DNA from: Actinomycetes bacterium | GTDB taxonomy: Bacteria > Actinomycetota > Thermoleophilia > Solirubrobacterales > Solirubrobacteraceae | Length of the DNA stretch: 7,999 bases | NCBI GenBank assembly: GCA_023405705.1 | Contig: JAEXXR010000080.1 | Location: 1-7,999, forward strand | Direction of reading: 5' to 3' | In this document: positions 1 to 5,346 of the stretch, piece after piece | How positions within the stretch are numbered: the first letter of the stretch is position 1 | Layout: each line of letters starts with the position of its first letter | Program-made: the position numbers and the translations under genes | Notes under the pieces: generated by a model | The model's input: the letters and a program-made list of their open reading frames with translations, nothing else | Told to the model about the DNA's origin: nothing | Database searches by the model: none

Positions 1-396
1 CCCGCGGACTACGGCGTCGTCTTCGCGGCCGTCCGCGAGGGCTACGAGATGCACTACGGCGAGGGGCGCGTCGTGCGCTCCGACGACCCCGACCTCGCGC
101 TGCTCGGCGGAGACCGACTGTTCGCGCTCGGACTGGCGCGGCTCGCCGCGCTGGGAGACCTCGCCGCCGTCGCCGAACTGGCCGATCTGATCTCGCTCTG
201 CGCCCAGGCGCAGGCCTCCGGAGCCGCTCCCGAGGCCGTCGCGGAGCTGGTCGACGCCGCGTGGGCGGCTGCCGCCGCGGCCGTCGGCGAGGGACCGACC
301 GAGGCCCACGCGCGCGCCAAGGCGGCCGCGCGCGCGGGTGACGCCGATGCGCCCGCACTGCTGCGAGAGGTTGCCGATGCGCCCGATCTCCCATAG
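1..396 (+). CDS. C-terminal part of an unrecognised alpha-helical protein, possibly HepS-like (5' end outside window)
   Basis: The reading frame is open from base 1 to the TAG at 394-396, giving 131 visible residues. A Met codon occurs at 49, but the frame continues upstream with plausible coding sequence (PADYGVVFAAVREGYE), so I treat the gene as truncated by the window edge. The visible part looks entirely helical. It begins with a segment containing GEGRVV, then a core with L-GGD-RLFALGLARLAALGDL, and ends in an Ala-rich tail. It has no DDxxD motif, cysteine motif or membrane segment. The core resembles the L-x-GD...LL...D pattern of HepS, the small subunit of Firmicute heptaprenyl diphosphate synthase; menG and a polyprenyl synthase gene lie 2.3 kb downstream on the same strand. 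That resemblance is from memory and weak, so the function is unassigned. The gene is 96 bp upstream of qcrA and may or may not share its transcript. Confidence 0.75.
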   Translation, partial: PADYGVVFAAVREGYEMHYGEGRVVRSDDPDLALLGGDRLFALGLARLAALGDLAAVAELADLISLCAQAQASGAAPEAVAELVDAAWAAAAAAVGEGPTEAHARAKAAARAGDADAPALLREVADAPDLP

Positions 397-400
397 CTGT

Positions 401-418
401 CGGGTCGGACGCAACCCG
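401..418 (+). terminator. Weak hairpin after the first gene
   Basis: CGGGT (401-405) and ACCCG (414-418) form a 5-bp stem with an 8-nt loop, starting 5 nt after the TAG of the upstream gene. There is no T-run after it. It could attenuate read-through into qcrA, but a stem this short is expected by chance in GC-rich DNA. Confidence 0.2.
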
Positions 419-444
419 TGCGACGCGCGGGGGTGTTCAATCGC

Positions 445-450
445 TATGGT
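445..450 (+). promoter_or_regulatory. Candidate -10 box upstream of qcrA
   Basis: TATGGT sits in the most AT-rich part of the 96-bp gap before qcrA and fits the loose TAnnnT pattern of actinobacterial -10 elements. Transcription would start near 457, giving a leader of about 36 nt to the GTG at 493. No convincing -35 hexamer lies 16-18 bp upstream, so this is only a candidate for the promoter of the qcr-menG operon. Confidence 0.22.
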
Positions 451-492
451 TCCCGCCGCGATCCATCCGGGTCGACGAAACGGACTCTGAAC

Positions 493-1155
493 GTGACCGA
501 CAAGCACAAGAAGACCTCCCCCTACACCGCCGATCGCGGCATCCCCGGCGCGTTCGAGGGAGAGACCGTCACCCGGCGCCGGTTCATGAACGTGACCGCG
601 CAGGGCCTCGGCGGCGTGGCGGTGGCCGCCTTCGCGCTCCCGGCTCTCGGCTTCGCCATAGGGCCGGTCTTCGAGCGCACGAAGATGCAGTGGCAGGAGA
701 TCGGCCCCCTCGGCGACTTCAACGACGAGGAGTACATCCCCCGCGTCTTCACGATCGTCAACGGGATCGGCGAGGCCGGCAAGACGACTGCGTACGTCCG
801 CCTCCGCAACCCTGCGATCGACACCGAGCCCGAGGATCAGTACAACCGCGTCATCGCGATCTCGACGCGCTGCAACCACCTCGGCTGTCCGGTCCGCTTC
901 ACCCCCGCGGCCGGCAAGTTCCTCTGCCCCTGCCACGGCGGCGTCTACGACTTCCGCGGTCTGCGCGAGGGCGGTCCTCCGGTCCGCCCGCTCGACCGCT
1001 TCTACACGAGAATCGAGAACGGCACCGTCCTCGTCGGCGCGCGCTACAGCGTCAACAGCGAGCTGCGCCGCTTCTCGCCGCGTGACCCGGGCCAGCCGGT
1101 CGACGGCATCGGCCAGTACCTGTACCCGGCCCGCTTCTCGACGCCGGAGAAGTAG
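493..1155 (+). CDS. qcrA: Rieske iron-sulfur subunit of menaquinol:cytochrome c reductase
   Basis: This 220-residue protein is the [2Fe-2S] subunit of the bc-type complex, taking electrons from menaquinol and passing them towards cytochrome c. It carries a twin-arginine motif TRRRFMN (residues 27-33) followed by a hydrophobic stretch (about 38-58), expected to act as an uncleaved Tat signal anchor with the cluster domain outside the membrane. Rieske box 1 is C127-N-H129-L-G-C132 and box 2 is C145-P-C147-H148-G-G. By family knowledge C127, H129, C145 and H148 bind the cluster, and C132 and C147 form the disulfide. I chose GTG 493, which gives MTDKHKK. An in-frame GTG at 418 would add 25 residues unlike a Tat leader, but the Shine-Dalgarno match at 493 is weak. 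It is the first gene of the run, with qcrB starting 3 nt after its TAG. Confidence 0.93.
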   Translation: MTDKHKKTSPYTADRGIPGAFEGETVTRRRFMNVTAQGLGGVAVAAFALPALGFAIGPVFERTKMQWQEIGPLGDFNDEEYIPRVFTIVNGIGEAGKTTAYVRLRNPAIDTEPEDQYNRVIAISTRCNHLGCPVRFTPAAGKFLCPCHGGVYDFRGLREGGPPVRPLDRFYTRIENGTVLVGARYSVNSELRRFSPRDPGQPVDGIGQYLYPARFSTPEK

Positions 1156-1158
1156 TCC

Positions 1159-1965
1159 ATGCCCAGATTCAAGGTTCCCAAGCCCTCGCGCCCCGCAGCG
1201 CTCCAGCCGAAGCCGAAGCGCCCGGGCTCCGCCCAGGGCCCGGCCACCCCGGTCGAGACCGCCGCCGAGGGCGGCATCCACGTCGTCGACTGGCTCGACG
1301 AGCGCACCTCGCTCTCGGGCGGTCTGCGCTGGATGATGTTCCGGAAGGTCCCGAAGGGGACCAATTGGTTCTACACGCTCGGCTCCGCGACGATGTTCGC
1401 CTTCCTGTCGCAGGCCGTCACCGGCATCTTCCTGGCGATGTACTACGACCCGTCGCCGACGCGCGCGTACGAGTCGGTCCGCTACATCGTCAACGACGCC
1501 TTCCTGGGCGAGTTCGTCCGCGGCATGCACAGATGGGGCTCCACCGTGATGGTGATCCTCGTCTTCCTGCACATGGCCCGAACGTTCTTCTTCGGCGCGT
1601 ACAAGTACCCGCGCGAGCTGAACTGGGTCATCGGCGTCGCCCTGCTCATCCTGACGATGGCGATGTCGTTCACCGGTTACCTGCTGCCGTTCGACCAGCG
1701 CTCCTACTGGGCGACGATCGTCGGCGTGAACATCAACGGAACCGGTCCGCTCGTCGGTCCCTACCTGTCGGACTTCCTGCGCGCAGGACCCGAGTTCGGG
1801 GCGACGACGCTCTCACGCTTCTACGCGATTCACATGATGCTCGTTCCGGGTCTCATCGCCGCCCTCATCGGCGCGCACCTCTATCTCGTCGCGAAGCTGG
1901 GCACCACCGCCCCGCCGTGGATGAGAGCGAAGACCGAGACGAAGCTTGACGAGGACGAGGTCTGA
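1159..1965 (+). CDS. qcrB: Cytochrome b subunit, b6-type (N-terminal four-helix part)
   Basis: This 268-residue membrane protein binds two b hemes and forms the quinol sites with QcrC. After a Pro/Lys-rich tail of about 40 residues comes DWLDER (44-49), then membrane helices at about 72-94, 127-146, 154-175 and 222-246. Heme ligands are H124 and H138 (helix B; GMHRWGS and FLHMAR) and H225 and H240 (helix D; AIHMM and GAHLY). There are 13 residues between the first pair and 14 between the second, which is the cytochrome b6 spacing; mitochondrial-type cytochrome b has 13 in both. The conserved GYLLPFDQ (173-180) is present. The position that is Cys35 in b6 (FYCLGG) reads FYTLGS here, with Thr73, so a covalently attached heme c_i is not expected. 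GGAGA at 1146-1150 is a well-placed ribosome site. The length fits a split cytochrome b with subunit IV in the next gene. Confidence 0.95.
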   Translation: MPRFKVPKPSRPAALQPKPKRPGSAQGPATPVETAAEGGIHVVDWLDERTSLSGGLRWMMFRKVPKGTNWFYTLGSATMFAFLSQAVTGIFLAMYYDPSPTRAYESVRYIVNDAFLGEFVRGMHRWGSTVMVILVFLHMARTFFFGAYKYPRELNWVIGVALLILTMAMSFTGYLLPFDQRSYWATIVGVNINGTGPLVGPYLSDFLRAGPEFGATTLSRFYAIHMMLVPGLIAALIGAHLYLVAKLGTTAPPWMRAKTETKLDEDEV

Positions 1966-1971
1966 TTCGCG

Positions 1972-2706
1972 ATGAACCAGCTCGAGAAGGAGCAGTACCT
2001 CCGCGAGTACGCGCAGCTGAAGGCGAAGGGCAAGCCCTTCTTCCCCTACGCGATCGCGAAGGACTCGGCGATGGCGGCGATCGTCCTCGCCGTCATCATC
2101 ATCATGTCGATCGTCCTCGGCGCCGAGCTCGGCCCGAAGGCCGACCCGACGACGACGACCTACGTCCCGCGCCCGGAGTGGTACTTCTTCTTCCTCTTCG
2201 AGGTGCTGCGCGTCATCAAGCCGCCGGAGTACGTCCCGATGGCGACGATCGGCATCCCGACGCTCGCCATGATCCTGCTGTTCCTGCTGCCGTTCTACGA
2301 CCGCGGGGCGGAGCGTCGTCCCGAGCGTCGTCCGATCGCCACGACGGCCGGCATCCTGACGATCTTCGCGATGGCGTACCTGACCTACCTCGGCGCCAAC
2401 GCCGGCTCCCCGAACCAGATCGACATGGCTCCGCCGTCCGATCTGAAGGGCGCCGCGCTGACCGAGTGGAACCAGGGCCGCCTCGTCGTCGCGCAGTCCG
2501 GCTGTCTCGCCTGCCACGCGATCGGCGAGAACGGCAACCACGGACCGGGTCCGAGACTGACCCACATCGCCGAGAACCTCCCGGCCGCCGCGATCGCACA
2601 GACGCTGCGGAACCCGACCGCGCCGATGCCCTCGTTCGAGAGACTGGCCGTCGAGGAGCCGGAGAAGTTCGACGCGATGGTCGCCTTCCTCGGCTCCCTC
2701 AAGTAG
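1972..2706 (+). CDS. qcrC: Subunit IV-like cytochrome b C-terminus fused to cytochrome c
   Basis: This 244-residue fusion supplies the second half of cytochrome b and a c-type heme domain, as in Bacillus QcrC. The N-terminal half has membrane helices at about 33-52, 88-107 and 122-141. The quinol-oxidation-site motif P68-E-W-Y71 is followed by FFFLFEVLR. The C-terminal half is a mono-heme cytochrome c domain with C178-L-A-C181-H182. The probable axial methionine is M219 in APMPSFE, and the domain ends near the C-terminus. The domain should face the outside of the membrane and accept electrons from the Rieske centre. The ATG follows the qcrB stop by 6 nt, with GAGG at 1957-1960 as a possible ribosome site. 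This layout differs from the diheme QcrC of Mycobacterium and Corynebacterium. Identification is secure from the PEWY and CxxCH motifs plus neighbours. Confidence 0.94.
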   Translation: MNQLEKEQYLREYAQLKAKGKPFFPYAIAKDSAMAAIVLAVIIIMSIVLGAELGPKADPTTTTYVPRPEWYFFFLFEVLRVIKPPEYVPMATIGIPTLAMILLFLLPFYDRGAERRPERRPIATTAGILTIFAMAYLTYLGANAGSPNQIDMAPPSDLKGAALTEWNQGRLVVAQSGCLACHAIGENGNHGPGPRLTHIAENLPAAAIAQTLRNPTAPMPSFERLAVEEPEKFDAMVAFLGSLK

Positions 2707-2716
2707 GACGCCGCCG

Positions 2717-3469
2717 ATGAGCGGCGGCAGCGTGGAGCCGGGACCGGCCGCGGGCCGGTTGGAGGAGCCGCAGGTGCGCGCGATGTTCGATCGCATCGCG
2801 CGCGTCTACGACCGCATGAACTCGGTCATGACGGCCGGGCTGCACCACAAGTGGCGCAGCCGCGCCGTCGACCTCGCCGCGGTGGCGCCGGGCGACGCCG
2901 TCGTCGACGTCGCCTGCGGCACCGGCGACCTCTCGCTGGAGCTGGCCCGCCGCGTCGGGCCCACCGGCTCGGTCGTCGGCTGCGACTTCTCCGAGCAGAT
3001 GCTCGTGCTCGCCCGCGAGAAGGGCGCCCGCGACGCCGCCGGTGCGGGCGCTGCGCCGGTCCGCTTCGAGTGGGCCAACGCGCTGGCGCTGCCCTATGAG
3101 GACCGCCAGTTCGCCGCCGCGACCGTTGGCTTCGGCGCGCGCAACTTCTCCGACCTCGAGCAGGGCCTGCGCGAGATGGCGCGCGTCGTCCGTCCCGGCG
3201 GCAAGGTCGTCGTGCTGGAGATAACGACGCCGACGCGCCCGCCGCTGTCGACCTTCTATCGCGTCTGGTTCGACCGCATCGTCCCGGGGCTCGGTCGCTT
3301 CGCCGGCGACAGCGACGCCTACACGTACCTGCCCAGCTCGGTCCGCCGCTTCCCCGGCCCCCAGGAGCTGGCGGCGACGCTGGAGCGCGCCGGCCTCACG
3401 AACATCCGCTACGTCCTGACGGCCGGCGGGATCATCGCGACGCACGTCGGCGAGGTCCCTCGCCAGTGA
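2717..3469 (+). CDS. menG: Demethylmenaquinone methyltransferase (UbiE/MenG family)
   Basis: This 250-residue cytoplasmic SAM-dependent methyltransferase catalyses the last step of menaquinone synthesis, the C-methylation of demethylmenaquinone. The UbiE signature Y31-D-R-M-N...G41...W46 is present. SAM-binding motif I is DVACGTGD (64-71), the acidic motif II is GCDFS (88-92), and GFGARNF (138-144) and RVVRPGGK (156-163) are typical of the family. The length matches UbiE/MenG. A ubiquinone role is unlikely in this Gram-positive context. AGGA at 2705-2708 overlaps the qcrC stop and sits 8 nt before the ATG. The next gene overlaps by 4 nt (GTGA), implying translational coupling. Placement after the bc complex links quinone supply to its main consumer. 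It has no AGA arginine codon among about 26 arginines, unlike genes further right. Confidence 0.94.
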   Translation: MSGGSVEPGPAAGRLEEPQVRAMFDRIARVYDRMNSVMTAGLHHKWRSRAVDLAAVAPGDAVVDVACGTGDLSLELARRVGPTGSVVGCDFSEQMLVLAREKGARDAAGAGAAPVRFEWANALALPYEDRQFAAATVGFGARNFSDLEQGLREMARVVRPGGKVVVLEITTPTRPPLSTFYRVWFDRIVPGLGRFAGDSDAYTYLPSSVRRFPGPQELAATLERAGLTNIRYVLTAGGIIATHVGEVPRQ

Positions 3470-4440
3470 CGACCGCGGCGACGCTCGACGCCGTCGTCCG
3501 CGCCGCCGGGCCCCAGCTCGGGCCCCTGATGGAGCGAGTCGAGGCGCGGCTCGCGGCGCTGAGCACCGGCTACGGCCCGGTGCTCGCCCAGCACGGCGGC
3601 GCCACGATCGCGGCGGGCGGCAAGCGCCTGCGGCCGCTGCTCGTCTTCCTCGCGGCCGGTGACGCCGCCGAGGCGGCGGCCGACCGGCTGATTCGGGCGG
3701 CCGCGGCCGTCGAGCTGATCCACAGCGCCAGCCTCGTCCACGACGACGTCCTCGACAGAGCGCCGCTACGGCGCGGCCAGCCGACCGTCGTCGCGGCCGC
3801 GGGCCGGACCGTCGCCGCGGCGACCGGAGACCTGCTGTTCTCGCGCGCCTTCGCCGAGCTGGCGGCCGGCGGCGAGGCCGACGACGTCCGTGCCCTCTCC
3901 GCCGCGAGCTCCGCGCTGGCCGCCGGCGAGCTGATGCAGCGCGCCGACGCCTGGGACGCCGCCGTCCCGCACGCCCGCTACCTCGAGCGCTGCACGCTCA
4001 AGACCGGCAGTCTGTTCGAGGCCGCCTGCCGCCTCGGCGCGCTCGCGGCCGACGGCCCGGTCGAGCCGCTCGCCGCCTTCGGCAGCCGCACGGGCCTCGC
4101 CTTCCAGCTGCTCGACGACGTGCTCGACGTCTCCGGGCCGGCGAGCCGCACCGGCAAGGCGCGCGGGACCGACCTGCTCGACGGGACGGTGACGCTGCCG
4201 CTCATCGTGGCCCGCGAGCGCGACGCCGAGCTGGCTGCGATCGACCTGCGCGAGCTGCGCACGGAAGCCGACGCCGAGGCGGTCTGCGACCGGATCGCCG
4301 CGACCGGCGCGCTGGAGGAGGCGAAGCGGCAGGCACTCGCGGTCGTCGACGAGGCGAAGGCGCAGCTGCCGGCGCTGCCGCCGCGCCAGCGCGCCACGCT
4401 CGAGCTCGTCGCCGACGGCGTCGTCGAGCGGTACGCGTGA
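3466..4440 (+). CDS. Long-chain trans-polyprenyl diphosphate synthase (HepT/IspB-like)
   Basis: This 324-residue all-helical prenyltransferase extends an allylic diphosphate with isopentenyl diphosphate, most likely making the menaquinone side chain. GGKRLRP (51-57) is the IPP-binding region. The first aspartate-rich motif is D93-D94-V-L-D97, followed by RAPLRRG. K179-T180 is conserved, and the second aspartate-rich motif is D217-D218-V-L-D221, followed by KARGTDLLDG and TLPLI. The residue five before the first motif is Ala88, not an aromatic. In this family that favours longer products than farnesyl or geranylgeranyl diphosphate, but exact chain length cannot be read here. The GTG start overlaps the menG stop, which parallels the menG-hepT adjacency of Bacillus. 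The reading frame ends with TGA at 4438-4440. It could also serve carotenoid or other prenyl pathways, though context argues for menaquinone. Confidence 0.93.
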   Translation: MTTAATLDAVVRAAGPQLGPLMERVEARLAALSTGYGPVLAQHGGATIAAGGKRLRPLLVFLAAGDAAEAAADRLIRAAAAVELIHSASLVHDDVLDRAPLRRGQPTVVAAAGRTVAAATGDLLFSRAFAELAAGGEADDVRALSAASSALAAGELMQRADAWDAAVPHARYLERCTLKTGSLFEAACRLGALAADGPVEPLAAFGSRTGLAFQLLDDVLDVSGPASRTGKARGTDLLDGTVTLPLIVARERDAELAAIDLRELRTEADAEAVCDRIAATGALEEAKRQALAVVDEAKAQLPALPPRQRATLELVADGVVERYA

Positions 4441-4466
4441 AACGCTGCGGGCTGCGCCCTCGCGTT
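4441..4466. terminator. Imperfect hairpin after the polyprenyl synthase gene
   Basis: AACGC (4441-4445) pairs with GCGTT (4462-4466). Inside, GGGC (4449-4452) pairs with GCCC (4456-4459) around a TGC loop, leaving a small internal loop. It begins directly after the stop codon, in the 84-bp gap between convergent genes. There is no T-run, so it would be a structure-only terminator or an mRNA 3'-end stabiliser. Confidence 0.4.
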
Positions 4467-4471
4467 CCACT

Positions 4472-4500
4472 GCGAGAACTCGCCAGAGGCTCCTTCTCGC
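4472..4500. terminator. 7-bp inverted repeat between convergent genes
   Basis: GCGAGAA (4472-4478) and TTCTCGC (4494-4500) are perfect inverted copies separated by 15 nt. It lies between the converging ends of the polyprenyl synthase gene and the zinc-ribbon gene, so it could terminate either transcript. A 10-bp palindrome, CGAGCGCTCG (4507-4516), follows it closely. The loop is long and no T-run is present. Confidence 0.35.
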
Positions 4501-4524
4501 CGGCGGCGAGCGCTCGGCGTTAGC

Positions 4525-4941
4525 TCAGAAGTCCATCGGCCAGATCTGGTCGGCCGCGAGGGCCGCCACGAACCGGTCGATCTCGTCTTCCATGTTGGCG
4601 CGCATCAGCCGCTGCAGGTCGAGCACGAGCGCTTCTGTGCCGCGATCGAGCTCCTCGTCGAAGCGCTCGACCAGCTCCTCGTCGAAGACGCCGCTGCCGA
4701 GCCAGTCACAATTCGGACAGTGGAGGGTGACGTCCCAGTGCGTCGGGCCGGCCTCCTCCCATGCGACGGGCGTGACCAGCTTGGAGAAGCAATGGGGGCA
4801 GACGTGCAGGCCCTCGACCGTCCGGCTGGCCGCCGGATCGGCCGCCACGGCGCTTCTCTCCTCGAAGTAGAGGACCTCGATCGTCTTCCCGCCGGGAAGC
4901 ACGACGCGGCGGACTGAGCGGTGGTCGGCGGAGCGGCTCAT
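4525..4941 (-). CDS. Small zinc-ribbon protein of unknown function
   Basis: This encodes a 138-residue soluble protein starting MSRSADHRS and ending IWPMDF. The first part contains a beta-like segment (VVLPGGKTIEVLYFEE, residues 13-28). Two cysteine pairs, C48-P-H-C51 and C75-P-N-C78, form a probable zinc ribbon. The last part is acidic and predicted helical (about 86-134, rich in Glu, Asp, Leu and Arg). There is no signal peptide or membrane segment. I do not recognise the family, and no enzymatic motif is visible; a role in binding nucleic acid or a partner protein is only a guess. The frame stays open far upstream, but that part is antisense to tatA, tatC and the TPR-like gene and is low-complexity, so I place the start at ATG 4941, despite a weak ribosome site. 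The gene is divergent from tatA. Confidence 0.8.
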   Translation of the reverse strand: MSRSADHRSVRRVVLPGGKTIEVLYFEERSAVAADPAASRTVEGLHVCPHCFSKLVTPVAWEEAGPTHWDVTLHCPNCDWLGSGVFDEELVERFDEELDRGTEALVLDLQRLMRANMEDEIDRFVAALAADQIWPMDF

Positions 4942-4970
4942 GGTCTGCTCACAGGATCGGCCGCAGCGGC

Positions 4971-4999
4971 TTGTGACTTGAGTGAGATTTCCGTATGCG
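4971..4999 (+). promoter_or_regulatory. Candidate tatA promoter
   Basis: TTGTGA (4971-4976) and TATGCG (4994-4999) are separated by 17 bp and resemble housekeeping sigma -35 and -10 elements. They lie in the AT-richest part of the 112-bp region between the divergent zinc-ribbon gene and tatA. Transcription would start near 5006, leaving a leader of about 48 nt before the tatA ATG. This is a pattern match only. Confidence 0.35.
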
Positions 5000-5008
5000 G
5001 TGAACCGC
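4997..5008. promoter_or_regulatory. Short dyad overlapping the candidate tatA -10 box
   Basis: GCGGT (4997-5001) and ACCGC (5004-5008) are inverted 5-bp arms separated by GA. The dyad overlaps the proposed -10 box and transcription start, where an operator could act. It may equally be chance in GC-rich DNA. Confidence 0.2.
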
Positions 5009-5036
5009 GACTCGGTACCCTTCGTAGGACTCCACC

Positions 5037-5042
5037 GGAGGA
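5037..5042 (+). promoter_or_regulatory. tatA: Strong ribosome binding site of tatA
   Basis: GGAGGA lies 11 nt before ATG 5054 and is the best Shine-Dalgarno match in the window. It fixes the tatA start and suggests efficient translation, in keeping with TatA usually being the most abundant Tat component. Confidence 0.7.
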
Positions 5043-5053
5043 ACTGAAACCTG

Positions 5054-5326
5054 ATGCCCAACATCGGCCCACTCGAACTCATCGTCGTCCTCGTGATCGT
5101 CCTGCTGATCTTCGGCCCCAAGCGCCTGCCCTCACTCGGCAAGCAGCTCGGGAGCGGGATGCGCGAGTTCAAGGACTCGATCACCGGCAGAGACGACGAC
5201 GAGAAGACCGACGCGACCGGCCGCCCGCAGGTCACGCAGGCCGCCGGCGACGAGTCCGCCGCGACGGCGACGCCGGTCGAGCAGCACGCCGCTCCCGCTG
5301 ACGCAGCGCCCGAGCAGCGCGCCTGA
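5054..5326 (+). CDS. tatA: Sec-independent protein translocase subunit TatA
   Basis: This 90-residue protein is the pore-forming or membrane-thinning component of the twin-arginine translocase, which exports folded proteins. It has the standard build: a short N-terminal membrane helix (about 6-20, with Glu8), then the FGPKRLP hinge (20-26), then an amphipathic helix (about 24-42, [13 protein letters not shown]). A charged, then Ala/Thr/Glu-rich tail (about 46-90) is likely disordered and cytoplasmic. No separate tatB is present in the window, which suggests a TatA/TatC type system as in many Gram-positives, or a tatB elsewhere. tatC starts 20 nt downstream. The start is fixed by the GGAGGA at 5037-5042. 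Confidence 0.93.
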   Translation: MPNIGPLELIVVLVIVLLIFGPKRLPSLGKQLGSGMREFKDSITGRDDDEKTDATGRPQVTQAAGDESAATATPVEQHAAPADAAPEQRA

Positions 5327-5346
5327 CCGAAGAACGCCCCCGCCCC

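Noticed and set aside
418..492. Upstream GTG start that would extend QcrA by 25 residues
   Set aside because: The extra residues are unlike a Tat leader and cover the AT-rich promoter candidate; GTG 493 puts the RR motif about 28 residues in, which suits the family. The evidence is not decisive.
1813..2796. Minus-strand open frame of 327 codons opposite qcrB/qcrC
   Set aside because: It lies antisense to the PEWY and CxxCH coding sequence and translates to Arg/Asp/Glu-rich low complexity; it is a GC-driven shadow.
2699..4470. Minus-strand open frames opposite menG and the polyprenyl synthase gene
   Set aside because: They mirror genes with complete catalytic motifs and show no recognisable domain of their own.
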